Below are positions 34,257 through 43,178 of a stretch of 64,000 nucleotides of DNA, piece after piece. The notes beneath the pieces were generated by a model, which was given only the letters and a program-made list of their open reading frames with translations, did not search any database and was not told where the DNA came from. A program made the translations under genes and the position numbers. The stretch lies in NCBI GenBank assembly GCA_014323865.1, contig JACONG010000001.1:284-64283 (forward strand). The letters run 5' to 3'. Position 1 is the first letter of the stretch. Every line of letters begins with the position of its first letter. Source of the stretch: Rhodospirillales bacterium (GTDB lineage Bacteria > Pseudomonadota > Alphaproteobacteria > SP197).

Positions 34257-34886
34257 ATGGCCGAGGACTTCCCCGTCAACCACGATCTGCGCGCCGCGAT
34301 GGCGCAGCGGCTCGACGCGTTCAAGTGCCAGCCGCAGGAAGATGAGGGTCTCAAGCGTGCGGCCGTCACCATGACAGTGATTTCCGACAGCAGGGGACGG
34401 GGCGCCTTCATCCTGACGCGGCGTGCGCCGCGCATGAACCGCCACGCGGGCCAATGGGCGCTGCCGGGTGGCCGCCTCGACCCGGGCGAAACACCGGAAG
34501 AGGCAGCGCTGCGCGAGCTCGAAGAAGAGGTCAATCTCTCGCTACCGCCCGACGCGGTGCTCGGCCGACTCGACGACTACCCGACCCGTTCGGGTTATCT
34601 GATCACACCGGTGGTGATCTGGGCGGGCGAGCGGGTCGAACTCGTGCCCAATCCCGACGAGGTTGCCTCGATCCATCGTGTACGGTTCTCGATCCTCTTC
34701 CGTCCGGGATCGCCCGAGTTCGTCGAGATCCCCGAAAGCGACCGCCCTGTTATCCGCATGCCCATGCTGGGCAGCAAGATCCATGCGCCGACCGCCGCGG
34801 TGATGTACCAGTTCCGCGAGGTCGCCCTGGCCGGACGCGACACGCGCGTCGCCCATCTCGAACAACCTGTCTTCGCCTGGAAGTGA
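34257..34886 (+). CDS. NUDIX hydrolase (CoA pyrophosphatase-like)
   Basis: The 209-residue protein has the Nudix box GRLDPGETPEEAALRELEEE (around residues 72-91), preceded by HAGQWALPGG. The opening RAAVTMTVISD and RAPRMNRHAGQWALPGG resemble the NUDT7/CoA diphosphatase group. It hydrolyses a nucleoside diphosphate derivative, possibly CoA; the substrate is not certain. It is intact although surrounded by gene scraps. Confidence 0.87.
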   Translation: MAEDFPVNHDLRAAMAQRLDAFKCQPQEDEGLKRAAVTMTVISDSRGRGAFILTRRAPRMNRHAGQWALPGGRLDPGETPEEAALRELEEEVNLSLPPDAVLGRLDDYPTRSGYLITPVVIWAGERVELVPNPDEVASIHRVRFSILFRPGSPEFVEIPESDRPVIRMPMLGSKIHAPTAAVMYQFREVALAGRDTRVAHLEQPVFAWK

Positions 34887-34892
34887 ATCGCT

Positions 34893-35018
34893 GTCGATAT
34901 CCTTCGCATCTTTCTGACCGTCGGCCTCAGGCTCCATTTCTGGCTCAACATCATCCTGCTGACTGTGCCGGGCTATGGGCTCGGCTTGATCCATGGCACC
35001 TGGATCATCGCGACCAGG
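34893..35018 (+). pseudogene. YqaE/Pmp3 membrane protein, start lost and middle deleted
   Basis: The translation VDILRIFLTVGLRLHFWLNI, then ILLTVPGYGLGLIHGTWIIA and TR, is the YqaE/Pmp3 family (about 52 residues, MDILRI...WIIA-R). The ATG is replaced by GTC, and about 10 residues (the LPPLGVFLQ segment) are missing in frame. It begins right after the NUDIX stop in the same frame and ends exactly where antisense molybdopterin-oxidoreductase homology begins. Confidence 0.7.
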
Positions 35019-35084
35019 CGCGCAGGTCGAGGGACAGTCGTGGGGGCAGGCGCTGTAGCCGATCCGAACTCCGCCCTGGGGCAA
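35019..35084 (-). pseudogene. N-terminal stub of a molybdopterin oxidoreductase
   Basis: The minus strand encodes VRIGYSACPHDCPSTCA, the iron-sulfur motif CPHDCPSTC at the extreme N-terminus of DMSO-reductase-family oxidoreductases. Homology ends at once where the YqaE remnant begins. Only about 20 codons remain. Confidence 0.6.
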
Positions 35085-35139
35085 GGCTTCCTCACATTTC
35101 CAGGGTCAGCACGCCACCGTCGAGCGGCAGGGCTTCTCT

Positions 35140-36021
35140 TCACCAGGCCAGCAGCGGCATCACACCACGGGGCCGAACATTCTGCTCGGCACAGGCCTGT
35201 GCCACGCGATCGTGCGGCGGTGCCGTATCGGACGCAATACCCCAGGTGTGGGCGGGCAGCCCCCCAGTGATCCAGACCGAGTCGATCCCGGCCTGCTGCG
35301 CACCGACGATGTCGGTTTCGATGCCATCTCCGACCGCCAGAATGCGCTCGGGCGGCACGTCGCCCATCAGAGCGCGACAACGGCGGTAGACCGCCGGGCA
35401 GGGTTTGCCTTCCTGCCGCATCGCACCGCCGCGCGCCTGCCAGTCCCCGGCGATCGCGCCCGCACATATCTCCCGCTTCTCGCCGCGCAGCACGGACTTG
35501 TCGGGATTGGCGGAGACCAGCGGCAGACCGGCCCGGAAGGCGGGTTCGATCTCAGGCCATATGTCATCCAGCGTTTCACCGCTTTCGCGAATGCCACAGC
35601 ACAGCACGAACTCGGCGTCACCGATGTCGGCGACACGTTCGTAGTCGAGCCCGTCGAGCAGGATCGCATCGTTCTCCGTGCCGACGTGGTAGTAACGGCA
35701 GCCGAGCGCCGCGAACCAGGGGTCGCTCCGTTCCTCCATCTCCAACCTCAGGGCGAGGCCGGCGGTCATGATGGCGTCCCAGGCGTTGTCCGGCACGCCC
35801 ATGCGCGCGATCTGGCCCTTGACCGGCACATCCGTGCGCGGCGCGTTCGACAGCAGCACGATCCGTCCGCCGCGCTCGCGGAAACGGACGAGAGCCTCGA
35901 CGGCTGACGGGTAGGCCACTATCCCGTTGTGCAGACAACCCCAGAGGTCGACCAGGACGCCGTCGTAGTCGTCGGCGATCTCGGCGAGACCAGAGATCAG
36001 GGGAACGGACGCAGTGATCAT
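35140..36021 (-). CDS. HAD superfamily class IIA hydrolase (TIGR01459-like)
   Basis: The 293-residue protein carries HAD motif I modified as DDYDGVLVDLWGCLHNG, motif II VLLSNAPRT, and motif IV ILAVGDGIETDIVGAQQAG near residues 235-253. The order and length match the alphaproteobacterial class IIA group whose members are related to NagD/pyridoxal phosphatases. The substrate is unknown. Confidence 0.87.
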   Translation of the reverse strand: MITASVPLISGLAEIADDYDGVLVDLWGCLHNGIVAYPSAVEALVRFRERGGRIVLLSNAPRTDVPVKGQIARMGVPDNAWDAIMTAGLALRLEMEERSDPWFAALGCRYYHVGTENDAILLDGLDYERVADIGDAEFVLCCGIRESGETLDDIWPEIEPAFRAGLPLVSANPDKSVLRGEKREICAGAIAGDWQARGGAMRQEGKPCPAVYRRCRALMGDVPPERILAVGDGIETDIVGAQQAGIDSVWITGGLPAHTWGIASDTAPPHDRVAQACAEQNVRPRGVMPLLAW

Positions 36022-36067
36022 GACAACGGTCCGGGCTCAGCCGGGGCGTCCTGACACGGTGTGCGCT

Positions 36068-37231
36068 TCAGGGCAAGGACCGGAGATCGAGCAGGGCCGT
36101 CACGGCGCGAACCATGGCGATCTGCCCCGCGACGCCCGTGGCCTCGGACTCGATGTGGGAGAAACCGGGCACGACGAACAGCGTGCTTCCCGGCACGGCC
36201 TCAGCCAGGCGCACGCTTTCCTCGCAGGGCACGATCGGATCGGCATCGCCGTGAACCAGGATGATCTTGCCTTCGAGCCCGGAGAGGTCGTGCAGGATGG
36301 GCGAGACCGCCATCATGCCTGCCCGCAGGCTCGGATCGAGGTCCGCCAGCAAGGGCTCGACGCGGGCCGGGTCCGTGTTGGCCGCGAACGCCAGCAATGC
36401 GCGCGCATCCGGCTGCAGCACTGCCATGACCGCCGCGATCTCGGTCAGCGATGGTGTGCCCTCCACGTAGGCATCGCGAGCAAGCGAGTCGAGCGTCCAT
36501 CGATCTTCGGGGGAGGAGACCAGCGGCGCGTTGGCGAGGAGCAGGATCCACCGGGCGCGCGGATCCGGCTCGCCGATCCGGGCATCCGCTCCGGCGCCGA
36601 TCGCACCGGTCGTCGTGAACCGCACCACCGACAGGGCGTCGTAGTAACCGCCGAGTCCGAGGTAGGCATCCACGAGGTCACCGCGGTCACCCGCGAGCGC
36701 AACGAGCGCGGGTCCCTGGCCGTAGGAGATCGCGACCACGACAGTCGGAAGCTCTGCCTGGCGGGCAACGGGTACAACATGATCAATGACCGATGCGAGC
36801 ACCGCTGCGTCGGCGGCGTCGGTCCGGAAGCGTGTGGCACCGGGAAGCTCCGGCACCACGGTGCGAAAGCCTGAGCCTGCGAGAACTCCAGCCACGGCAA
36901 TGACTCGTTCGTCATCGCGGCCTGCCGGCGTCAGCCCCGGCACGAGGACAAGCACCGCTGTTGCTTCATCGGGTTCGTAAACGTCAAACGCCAGCACGCC
37001 GTCGTCGACAGTCAGCATCACGTCTCGCCGCTCGATGGTGTCCGGGACGACACCGGGCGCTGCGGTGAGCAAGCCGCCCAGAACCGTGACCGACTCGCCA
37101 TGGCGCAGCCAGATGGAACCGGCGGCGAGCAGAAACAGGACGACAACAACGGCCAGGGCCAGGAAGACGCAGCGCCATTTGCCCCGATCTCGCGGCCGAC
37201 GATACAACGTCAGCCTTCGGCGGCGAGGCAT
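36068..37231 (-). CDS. membrane-anchored alpha/beta hydrolase
   Basis: The 387-residue protein starts at ATG 37231, inside the end of the lyase gene (22-base overlap). A single N-terminal helix (CVFLALAVVVVLFLLAAGS) follows a very basic start, suggesting an inner-membrane anchor with the domain outside. The hydrolase core shows VVAISYGQGPAL (nucleophile elbow), LVHGDADPIV (acid) and PGFSHIES (His). The substrate is unknown. It is translationally linked to the histidase-like gene. Confidence 0.78.
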   Translation of the reverse strand: MPRRRRLTLYRRPRDRGKWRCVFLALAVVVVLFLLAAGSIWLRHGESVTVLGGLLTAAPGVVPDTIERRDVMLTVDDGVLAFDVYEPDEATAVLVLVPGLTPAGRDDERVIAVAGVLAGSGFRTVVPELPGATRFRTDAADAAVLASVIDHVVPVARQAELPTVVVAISYGQGPALVALAGDRGDLVDAYLGLGGYYDALSVVRFTTTGAIGAGADARIGEPDPRARWILLLANAPLVSSPEDRWTLDSLARDAYVEGTPSLTEIAAVMAVLQPDARALLAFAANTDPARVEPLLADLDPSLRAGMMAVSPILHDLSGLEGKIILVHGDADPIVPCEESVRLAEAVPGSTLFVVPGFSHIESEATGVAGQIAMVRAVTALLDLRSLP

Positions 37232-38718
37232 GCATCGAAGCGGCCCGCAGCGATGGCCTCCGCGACGGTGCCAAGCTCGTGAGTCATGCTGCGATCGCCG
37301 TCGAGCGGCGACACGATAGTCCGCACCGTGTCGCGGAACGCACAAGCGACATGAGCGGCTTGCGCGGGCGCACGCAGATCGAACGCCTCGGCCGCCGCGA
37401 TCAGTTCGCAGGCCGCAGCCTGGCGCAGCAGGTCGACGGCATCGCGCGCCTGGCGCACGGCGAGAGTCGACATTGGCGCATGATCCTCGACGTTGTAGCC
37501 GGAGCTGTCCTGCAGGCTCGCCGGCGCACCGAGCATGTGAATCTCCTTGGACAGGGTCTCGGAGGTCAGCGACATCAGGCCGAGTCCGGCATGGGTCGTA
37601 CCGTGGCGCGTCAGCGATTCCGGGAGATCGGTGAACCGATTCTGCAGCAGGCGCGAGACACGCTGTGCCACCATCGTGGAGGTCTGCGACATTGCCAGCG
37701 TCAGCGCATCGAAGGCGACCGCCATGGCCGGCGTGTGGAAGTTGCCGGTGGAGAGGATCTCCTCGTCGCGCTCCAGAACCACCGGGTTGTCCCCGGCACC
37801 GTTGAGTTCGACCGTAACATTGGGTTCGCAGAAGTCGATCGCCGCGCGCAGGCTACCATGGACATGGCTGACGCAGCGCAGGCTGATGGGATCCTGGACC
37901 CGGCGCGGCCCGCCCGCTTCGAACAACACCGTGCCCTCGAGCTTGTGCCGCAGGCTCTGCGCCGCGCGCGCCTGTCCCGGCGCCCCGCGCGCCATCACGA
38001 CACGCGGATCGATCGGACTCGGGTTGGCGCGAAAGGCCTCGAACGACAGAACGACGATGCCATCCATCAGATCGAGCAGATGCTCGATGTCGTGCAGGAC
38101 AAGGGCACCCAAGCCTGCGGACACGGCATTGGCCGCACAAAGCGCGAGGCCCTCCTTCTCGAGTGGCTGAACGATATCGATACCGGCGCACATCATGGCC
38201 TCGGCACCATCGAACCACGCGCCATCGAGCTCGGCCCGACCGTCGCCGAACAGCGGCAGCGCCATGTTGGCACACAGCGCCAGATCCGAGGCGCCGACCG
38301 AACCGATCGACGGAATCCAAGGATGCACGCCGCCGTTCAACATGGCGCACAGCGTCTCCGCGATCAGCGGACGTGCGCCCGCTCCGCCGCGCGCCATGCT
38401 GCTGGCCCGTGTGAACATCGCCGCACGCACGGCATCGCGCGGCAGCGGTGCGCCGGCACCACAGGCCCGGGCCAGCACCATGACCCGGCTGAAGTTCTCG
38501 CGTTCTTCCTTGCTGACCTCATGAACCACACGGCCGCCCAGGCCACGCGTCAGGCCGTAGACCGGCCTGTCCTCGGCGCTGAAGCGCTCGACCACCGCGC
38601 GCGAACGCGCCATCGCATCGCGCGCGACATCGGACAGAGCAACAGCTTCACCATCTCTTGATACCGCCACGACATCGGCGATTGCGGTGTCGCCACCACC
38701 AAGAAGGACCGTCGTCAT
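37210..38718 (-). CDS. aromatic amino-acid lyase (histidine ammonia-lyase family) homologue with altered MIO triad
   Basis: The 502-residue protein follows the HAL/PAL fold: VYGLTRGLGG with Tyr54, SIGSVGASDLALCANMAL, VELNGAGDNPVV, STGNFHTPAMAVAF and NVEDHAPMSTLA. The MIO cofactor in this family forms from Ala-Ser-Gly in GSVGASGDLAPL. Here the codons at 38284-38292 give Ala143-Ser144-Asp145, as if the Gly codon were lost. The usual QDPYSLRC is QDPISLRC. The enzyme therefore may not form MIO normally. No other hut gene is nearby; an alpha/beta hydrolase follows. Confidence 0.82.
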   Translation of the reverse strand: MTTVLLGGGDTAIADVVAVSRDGEAVALSDVARDAMARSRAVVERFSAEDRPVYGLTRGLGGRVVHEVSKEERENFSRVMVLARACGAGAPLPRDAVRAAMFTRASSMARGGAGARPLIAETLCAMLNGGVHPWIPSIGSVGASDLALCANMALPLFGDGRAELDGAWFDGAEAMMCAGIDIVQPLEKEGLALCAANAVSAGLGALVLHDIEHLLDLMDGIVVLSFEAFRANPSPIDPRVVMARGAPGQARAAQSLRHKLEGTVLFEAGGPRRVQDPISLRCVSHVHGSLRAAIDFCEPNVTVELNGAGDNPVVLERDEEILSTGNFHTPAMAVAFDALTLAMSQTSTMVAQRVSRLLQNRFTDLPESLTRHGTTHAGLGLMSLTSETLSKEIHMLGAPASLQDSSGYNVEDHAPMSTLAVRQARDAVDLLRQAAACELIAAAEAFDLRAPAQAAHVACAFRDTVRTIVSPLDGDRSMTHELGTVAEAIAAGRFDACLAAEG

Positions 38719-39019
38719 GCCGTTCCTTTCAACAATCCGATCCGAGCGTTACGGACACAGCCTCATGCAAAAAATGCAACCTCGACGACAACGAAGCAAG
38801 GGGATCGTCAGATTGCGGCGCCTGTGAGCCCGACACTATTTGCCCCCAACCAAACCCGATGCATGGTCCCCGCCGATGGCGTATGCCACGGCTTCCTCCG
38901 AGGTTAATCCGATGGTGAGCACGACTCTTGCATCGGCCTGCCCGGACGGGCTTGCATGCCGACGTTGTCGTCCCACGATGGGACATTGAGCGCCCGATTT
39001 GCGAAGGAAGGGTCTTGCC
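38719..39019. other. intergenic region, no supported gene
   Basis: About 300 bases between the lyase start and the AsmA remnant. Short frames exist on both strands but none has a recognisable domain or a good start. It should contain the lyase promoter. Confidence 0.4.
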
Positions 39020-39290
39020 ATGCGCAAGGTTCTGATCGGACCGGGTGTCGTCATCGTTCTGCTGGTAGCGGTCGCCGTCGCGCTGCCGTTTTTCATTCCT
39101 GTCGATTGAGTCAAGGAGCAGGCCGAAGCCCGCCCCACCGATGCAACAGGCTGTCAGCTCTCGATCTTCCCGAACATCCGGATCGAGGCCAACAACATCA
39201 GCCTGGCCGGCGGCGATGTCGATGCCGGCGGCCTGCTCGACGGGTCTGGGCGGCGACGCTGCAGACGCACTCAGGAGCCTGTTCGACTGA
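39020..39290 (+). pseudogene. AsmA family protein, collapsed by internal deletions
   Basis: MRKVLIGPGVVIVLLVAVAV and ALPFFIPVD is the AsmA N-terminal membrane anchor. An in-frame TGA follows at once, then VKEQAEARPTDATG and LSIFPNIRIEANNISLAGG, the next AsmA segments with pieces missing. After a frame change the C-terminal GLGGDAADALRSLFD-stop appears. Family members exceed 500 residues, so roughly 85% is gone while both termini survive. Confidence 0.75.
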
Positions 39291-39312
39291 ACCGACGAGG
39301 CGGCTGCTCGGG

Positions 39313-40197
39313 TCAACCCCGGGCGGTTGCCTCGCTCGTTTCCAGCCAGCCGATCCAGGCGTCGTAGTCGGACCCGAAATCCTCTCCCGTGAGTGCCCTG
39401 AGAGACCAGGACGAGAACCAGCGGACATCGCCCGAATCGTCGTTAAGCGCCTCGATCAGCTCGGGTATGGCACTGACATCACCAATCCGTCCGAGCGACC
39501 AGGCAGCTTCCCAGCGAACACGTTCGTGGTCGTCATGGAGGGCTTCGATCAGGTCAGGCACGGCGATGGGGTCACCGATGTTGCCGAGCGCCGCTGCCAC
39601 CGCGTAGCGGATCGCCGGCTCGTCCTCATGGAGCGATGGCATGATGCTCTCGACGCCCCAGGCCTCCGCCATTGCATGACAGATTTGCTCCAGAAACCCG
39701 CCCGGCTGCTCCAGCGCGATCCGGAAGGGGGCGTTGGCAGGGTCGTCGTAGCCGAGGTTCAGGGTGATGTCGAACGGACGCTGAATGGTGGCAGCGAAAC
39801 TGCGTGCGGCCACGCTCCCGTCTGTTGCGACAATCGTGATCTCACCTGCAAGATTGGCACCGGTGTAAAGATAGGCCCTGCCGGGTTCCAGATAGATTCC
39901 GCCGATCGCCTGTCCCCGGACCTCGACCTGGATCGTCGATTCAGCGTCGCCGTCACCGGGCAGAAGAGGTTCGATGTCGGCGGCAAAGAGCATATCTTCG
40001 ATATGCTCGACCACGGGCAACTCGTGGCCCTCGATCTCGTCGTACTCCATCAGCGAAGGCTTGCGGAACTCGTAGCGCTGGTCGACATTGATCAGGACGC
40101 TTTCGGGCATCACCTGCGCCCGGGACAAGCCCGTTGTCGACATGACAAGTGCCGCAGCCAGGACAGGCGTCAGACGTGCGAGGGAACGGGCATTCAT
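39313..40197 (-). CDS. secreted HEAT-repeat protein
   Basis: The 294-residue precursor starts at ATG 40197 (MNARSLARLTPVLAAALVMS) with a signal peptide ending near GLSRA. Residues ~190-280 hold three HEAT/PBS-lyase-type repeats (IRYAVAAALGNIGDPIAVPD, VRWEAAWSLGRIGDVSAIPE, VRWFSSWSLRALTGEDF). The central part is beta-rich and unrecognised. HEAT repeats bind proteins; the partner is unknown. The following minus-strand gene encodes a Sel1 protein, so two periplasmic repeat proteins are adjacent. Confidence 0.8.
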   Translation of the reverse strand: MNARSLARLTPVLAAALVMSTTGLSRAQVMPESVLINVDQRYEFRKPSLMEYDEIEGHELPVVEHIEDMLFAADIEPLLPGDGDAESTIQVEVRGQAIGGIYLEPGRAYLYTGANLAGEITIVATDGSVAARSFAATIQRPFDITLNLGYDDPANAPFRIALEQPGGFLEQICHAMAEAWGVESIMPSLHEDEPAIRYAVAAALGNIGDPIAVPDLIEALHDDHERVRWEAAWSLGRIGDVSAIPELIEALNDDSGDVRWFSSWSLRALTGEDFGSDYDAWIGWLETSEATARG

Positions 40198-40276
40198 GCT
40201 CCCAGCATAAACCGTCCGTGCCAGGAAATCGCCCGCCTGCCGCCGATTTGAAGACGGCCGGTCGAATCCGCCTCGC

Positions 40277-40864
40277 CTATTGGCCCCGGGACGTCGCCAG
40301 CCAGTCTTCGAAGGCCTGCTGCGCGGCCGCACGCTGGTCGTCACTCATCGCCTGGCTCAGCGCGGCAAGGTTGGCGGCGGCAATCGGATCACCGGCCCGG
40401 GCCGCCAGGCTGAACCAGCGATAGGCGCTCTCGGGATCGGCTGGCTCGCTGCTGGCCAGGATGTATCCCAGAATGGACATCGCGTCGGTCGATCCGGCGT
40501 CAGCCGCGTCCAGAAGATAGCGGCGGGCCAGATCGGGGTCAGCCGCCCCGCCCCTGCCCTCAAGCAGCATCATGGCGAGCCTGACCTGCGCCATGGCATG
40601 GCCCTGCTCTGCGGCCTCGGTGTACCAGTGCCGCGCTTCGGCCGGTGCGGCGGCGGCGTGGACCCCGCTCTCGAGCGCATAAGCGAGAAGGAACTGCGCC
40701 TCCGCATTGCCCGCGGCAGCTTCCTCGCGATACCACGCCATCGCTTCGCCGTAGGTCTCCGGCACCTCACCGGCGGACGACGGCGAGGCAAACGCCACCA
40801 TGAGCGCACAGGCAACAGCCGCGAGAGCGCGACAAGTGAAACTGTCGATCGGTTTCGACATCAT
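40277..40864 (-). CDS. exported Sel1-like repeat protein
   Basis: The 195-residue protein (two adjacent ATGs at 40864 and 40861) has a signal peptide (LAAVACALMVAFASPSSA) and four Sel1-like repeats, e.g. AEAQFLLAYALESG, AMAQVRLAMMLLEGRGGA, TDAMSILGYILASSE and SAYRWFSLAARAGD. Such solenoids are scaffolds, often envelope-located. Upstream on the coordinate axis, 40943-41037 holds an 11-bp tandem (gggatttctgg twice) but no gene. Confidence 0.83.
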   Translation of the reverse strand: MMSKPIDSFTCRALAAVACALMVAFASPSSAGEVPETYGEAMAWYREEAAAGNAEAQFLLAYALESGVHAAAAPAEARHWYTEAAEQGHAMAQVRLAMMLLEGRGGAADPDLARRYLLDAADAGSTDAMSILGYILASSEPADPESAYRWFSLAARAGDPIAAANLAALSQAMSDDQRAAAQQAFEDWLATSRGQ

Positions 40865-41037
40865 CAATCCGAAACGATGAACCCCCAGAATGACCGCTCC
40901 GGCGGCAGCCCGCCCGGCTTCCTGTCGAACGGTCGCGCGCACCCTAGAACAAGTCGATGGGTAACGGAATTGCGCCGATCCCGTGACAACACGACAACAC
41001 GGGATGTTTGTGGGATTTCTGGGGGATTTCTGGGGGA

Positions 41038-41976
41038 TCAGATCGACAGCTCTGCGATCAGGGCGCGGGCGGCTTCATCCAGGCTCATCTCGCCCGACCG
41101 CATCGCGGCCGTCAGGGCATCGAGATGTCTGCTGCCGCCGATCGCCTCGGCCACAAGGGCTGCGGCACGACCGGAGAGCTGGTGCCTGAGGCGGCGTTCG
41201 GCCCCTGACGCGCGAACCCCGTCGGCGCGCCCGGCACGATCGGCGATTCCATCGGCAAGCCCGCCGATGCCCTCACGCCGCACCGCCGATGTCCGCAGAA
41301 TATCGGGCGTCTCGGCGCCTCTGCAGGATGCCGCGCTGCGCAGAGCCGCCTCGGTCGCACCGGCCTGTGGCAGGTCCGCCTTGTTGACGACGATGATGTC
41401 GGCAATCTCGAGAAGACCCGCCTTGGCGGCCTGAACATCGTCACCGGCGCCAGGCGTCCAGACCACGACACGGACATCGGCGAGGTCGGTGACCTCAACT
41501 TCGGACTGCCCCACGCCTACGGTTTCGACAACAACGACATCACGCCCGGACGCGTCCATCACGTTGACCACGGCACAGGCCGAAGGGGCCAGACCGCCCA
41601 GATGGCCACGCGATGCGATGCTGCGGACGAAAACATCGCGGTCCCCGGCATGGCTCAGCATGCGAATCCTGTCGCCGAGCAATGCCCCGCCGGTGAGCGG
41701 ACTGGAAGGATCGACCGCCAGAACGCCGACCGACAGATCCCTTCGGCGCAGCTCCTCGACATAGGCAGCGACCAGGGTCGACTTGCCGGCACCGGGCGCA
41801 CCGGTGAACCCCACGACCATTGCCCTGCCCGCCAGACCGTGTGCTGCCTGAACAATCGCCGGTGCGTCAGGCCCGTCGTTCTCGACAGCCGTGATGGCAC
41901 GCGCGAGATCGGCCCTCTGGCCCCGCGAGAGCGCGTCGCTCCAGCGGGTCACGTGATCGGTCGGGGGTGTGGTCAT
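41038..41976 (-). CDS. meaB: methylmalonyl-CoA mutase-associated GTPase MeaB (ArgK family)
   Basis: The 312-residue G3E GTPase starts at ATG 41976. It has Walker A GFTGAPGAGKST, switch III-type VVVVETVGVGQSE, base recognition NKAD and MLSHAGDRDVFVRSIASRG. MeaB protects and gates cobalamin loading of methylmalonyl-CoA mutase; no mutase gene is in the window. Its presence implies B12-dependent metabolism in this genome. Confidence 0.92.
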   Translation of the reverse strand: MTTPPTDHVTRWSDALSRGQRADLARAITAVENDGPDAPAIVQAAHGLAGRAMVVGFTGAPGAGKSTLVAAYVEELRRRDLSVGVLAVDPSSPLTGGALLGDRIRMLSHAGDRDVFVRSIASRGHLGGLAPSACAVVNVMDASGRDVVVVETVGVGQSEVEVTDLADVRVVVWTPGAGDDVQAAKAGLLEIADIIVVNKADLPQAGATEAALRSAASCRGAETPDILRTSAVRREGIGGLADGIADRAGRADGVRASGAERRLRHQLSGRAAALVAEAIGGSRHLDALTAAMRSGEMSLDEAARALIAELSI

Positions 41977-42062
41977 GGCGGGCGCGGAGCATAGCGACGT
42001 CGGAGACGGCAGCAAGCGGACACGGCTTGATCGGTCGGGACGAACGAAGCACCATCGCCGCC

Positions 42063-43169
42063 GTGCGCACGACCAATCTCCTTGAGCTTCAACGACTGAG
42101 CGGCCAGGACAACGGTTTTCCGCCGGTTGAAGAGGTATCGCTGAGCTTTGCGCCGGGGCAATCCCATTTTCTGATGGGCACATCCGACAGCGGGAGTGGA
42201 AGTCTGTTGCGCCTGATCGCGGGCTTCGGCACCGCCGCATCGGGCCATGTGCTCTACAACGGCCACGATCTCAGCGGCATTCCACCACGACGGCGGCCGT
42301 TTACACTTCTGACGGCGCGTGATGCGCTGTTTCCGCACATGACGGTCAGCAGGAACGTGTCCTACGGGCTCAACACGCGCGATCTGGAGCGCAGCGAACT
42401 GGACCATCGAATCGAGTCCGTTCTGCATCTCGCCGGCATCGACGGCCGCGGCGACGCGATGCCGGACGACCTGACGGCAGGCGAACGACAACAGGTTGCG
42501 CTCGCCCGGGCACTCGCCGTGGAACCGCTCGTTCTGCTGATGGACGAGGCGCTCAGCTACGTCGATCCCGCGGCAGTTGGACGCATCATGACCGGCCTGC
42601 GATCCCTCCGGAAAGATGTCGGTTTCACCCTGATCACGGCGACGGCGGACGGTGCCCTTGCGATGGCTTTCGCCGATCGTATCGTTGTCATGCGTGAGGG
42701 CCGGATCGTCGAGCAGGGTTCGCCGCGCATGCTGTACGATTCGCCGCGCAGCGCCCTGACCGCACGCCTGACCGGTCCCGCCAACCTGATTCCCGGTCAT
42801 GTCCTGCGCGATCTGCCGCGCCACGACGTGAGCAAGCAGACTCGGGACGCCGCAAAGGCCGGTGACCGTCGTGCACTGCTGGTGCGGCCGGACACGCTTG
42901 ACCTGCATCTTGTCCAGCCCGACGCCCCGGCGATCGTGGGACATGTCGCAAGCCTGGCCTATTCGCCCGCAGGGATGGCCGCTCACATCCGCATCGACGG
43001 CATGCCCGAAACACTGATCGCCCGCGTCGACACACCAAGGCTTGATCCCGATGACTTGCCCGAAGGGCGCCGGGTGTGGTGTACGTGGGCGGACGAGTTG
43101 GCACGCGTGGTGCCGCTCGATCCGGAAATTGATCTGGAAACGGGGCCGGCGACGGCTGCAAACAACTGA
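42063..43169 (+). CDS. degenerate PotA-like ABC ATPase, predicted non-hydrolysing
   Basis: The protein is 368 residues from a GTG at 42063; the start is not certain. It aligns along its length with polyamine-type ABC ATPases including a C-terminal TOBE domain (LLVRPDTLDL...). Key residues are changed. Walker A reads GTSDSGSGS where GPSGSGKST is expected, so Lys is Ser at residue 45. The Q-loop is LLTARDALFPHMTV. The signature is LTAGERQQVALARA. The H-loop His is replaced (ITATADGALAMA). Walker B LLMDEALSYVD keeps Glu. No permease or binding protein is adjacent; a glycosyltransferase and a cupin follow within 9 bases and by overlap. Confidence 0.75.
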   Translation: MRTTNLLELQRLSGQDNGFPPVEEVSLSFAPGQSHFLMGTSDSGSGSLLRLIAGFGTAASGHVLYNGHDLSGIPPRRRPFTLLTARDALFPHMTVSRNVSYGLNTRDLERSELDHRIESVLHLAGIDGRGDAMPDDLTAGERQQVALARALAVEPLVLLMDEALSYVDPAAVGRIMTGLRSLRKDVGFTLITATADGALAMAFADRIVVMREGRIVEQGSPRMLYDSPRSALTARLTGPANLIPGHVLRDLPRHDVSKQTRDAAKAGDRRALLVRPDTLDLHLVQPDAPAIVGHVASLAYSPAGMAAHIRIDGMPETLIARVDTPRLDPDDLPEGRRVWCTWADELARVVPLDPEIDLETGPATAANN

Positions 43170-43178
43170 CGGGGCTTC

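Noticed and set aside
39020-39290. Selenocysteine or other recoding at the TGA in the AsmA frame
   Set aside because: Segments are missing on both sides and the C-terminus is in another frame, so gene decay explains it; no SECIS-like stem was seen.
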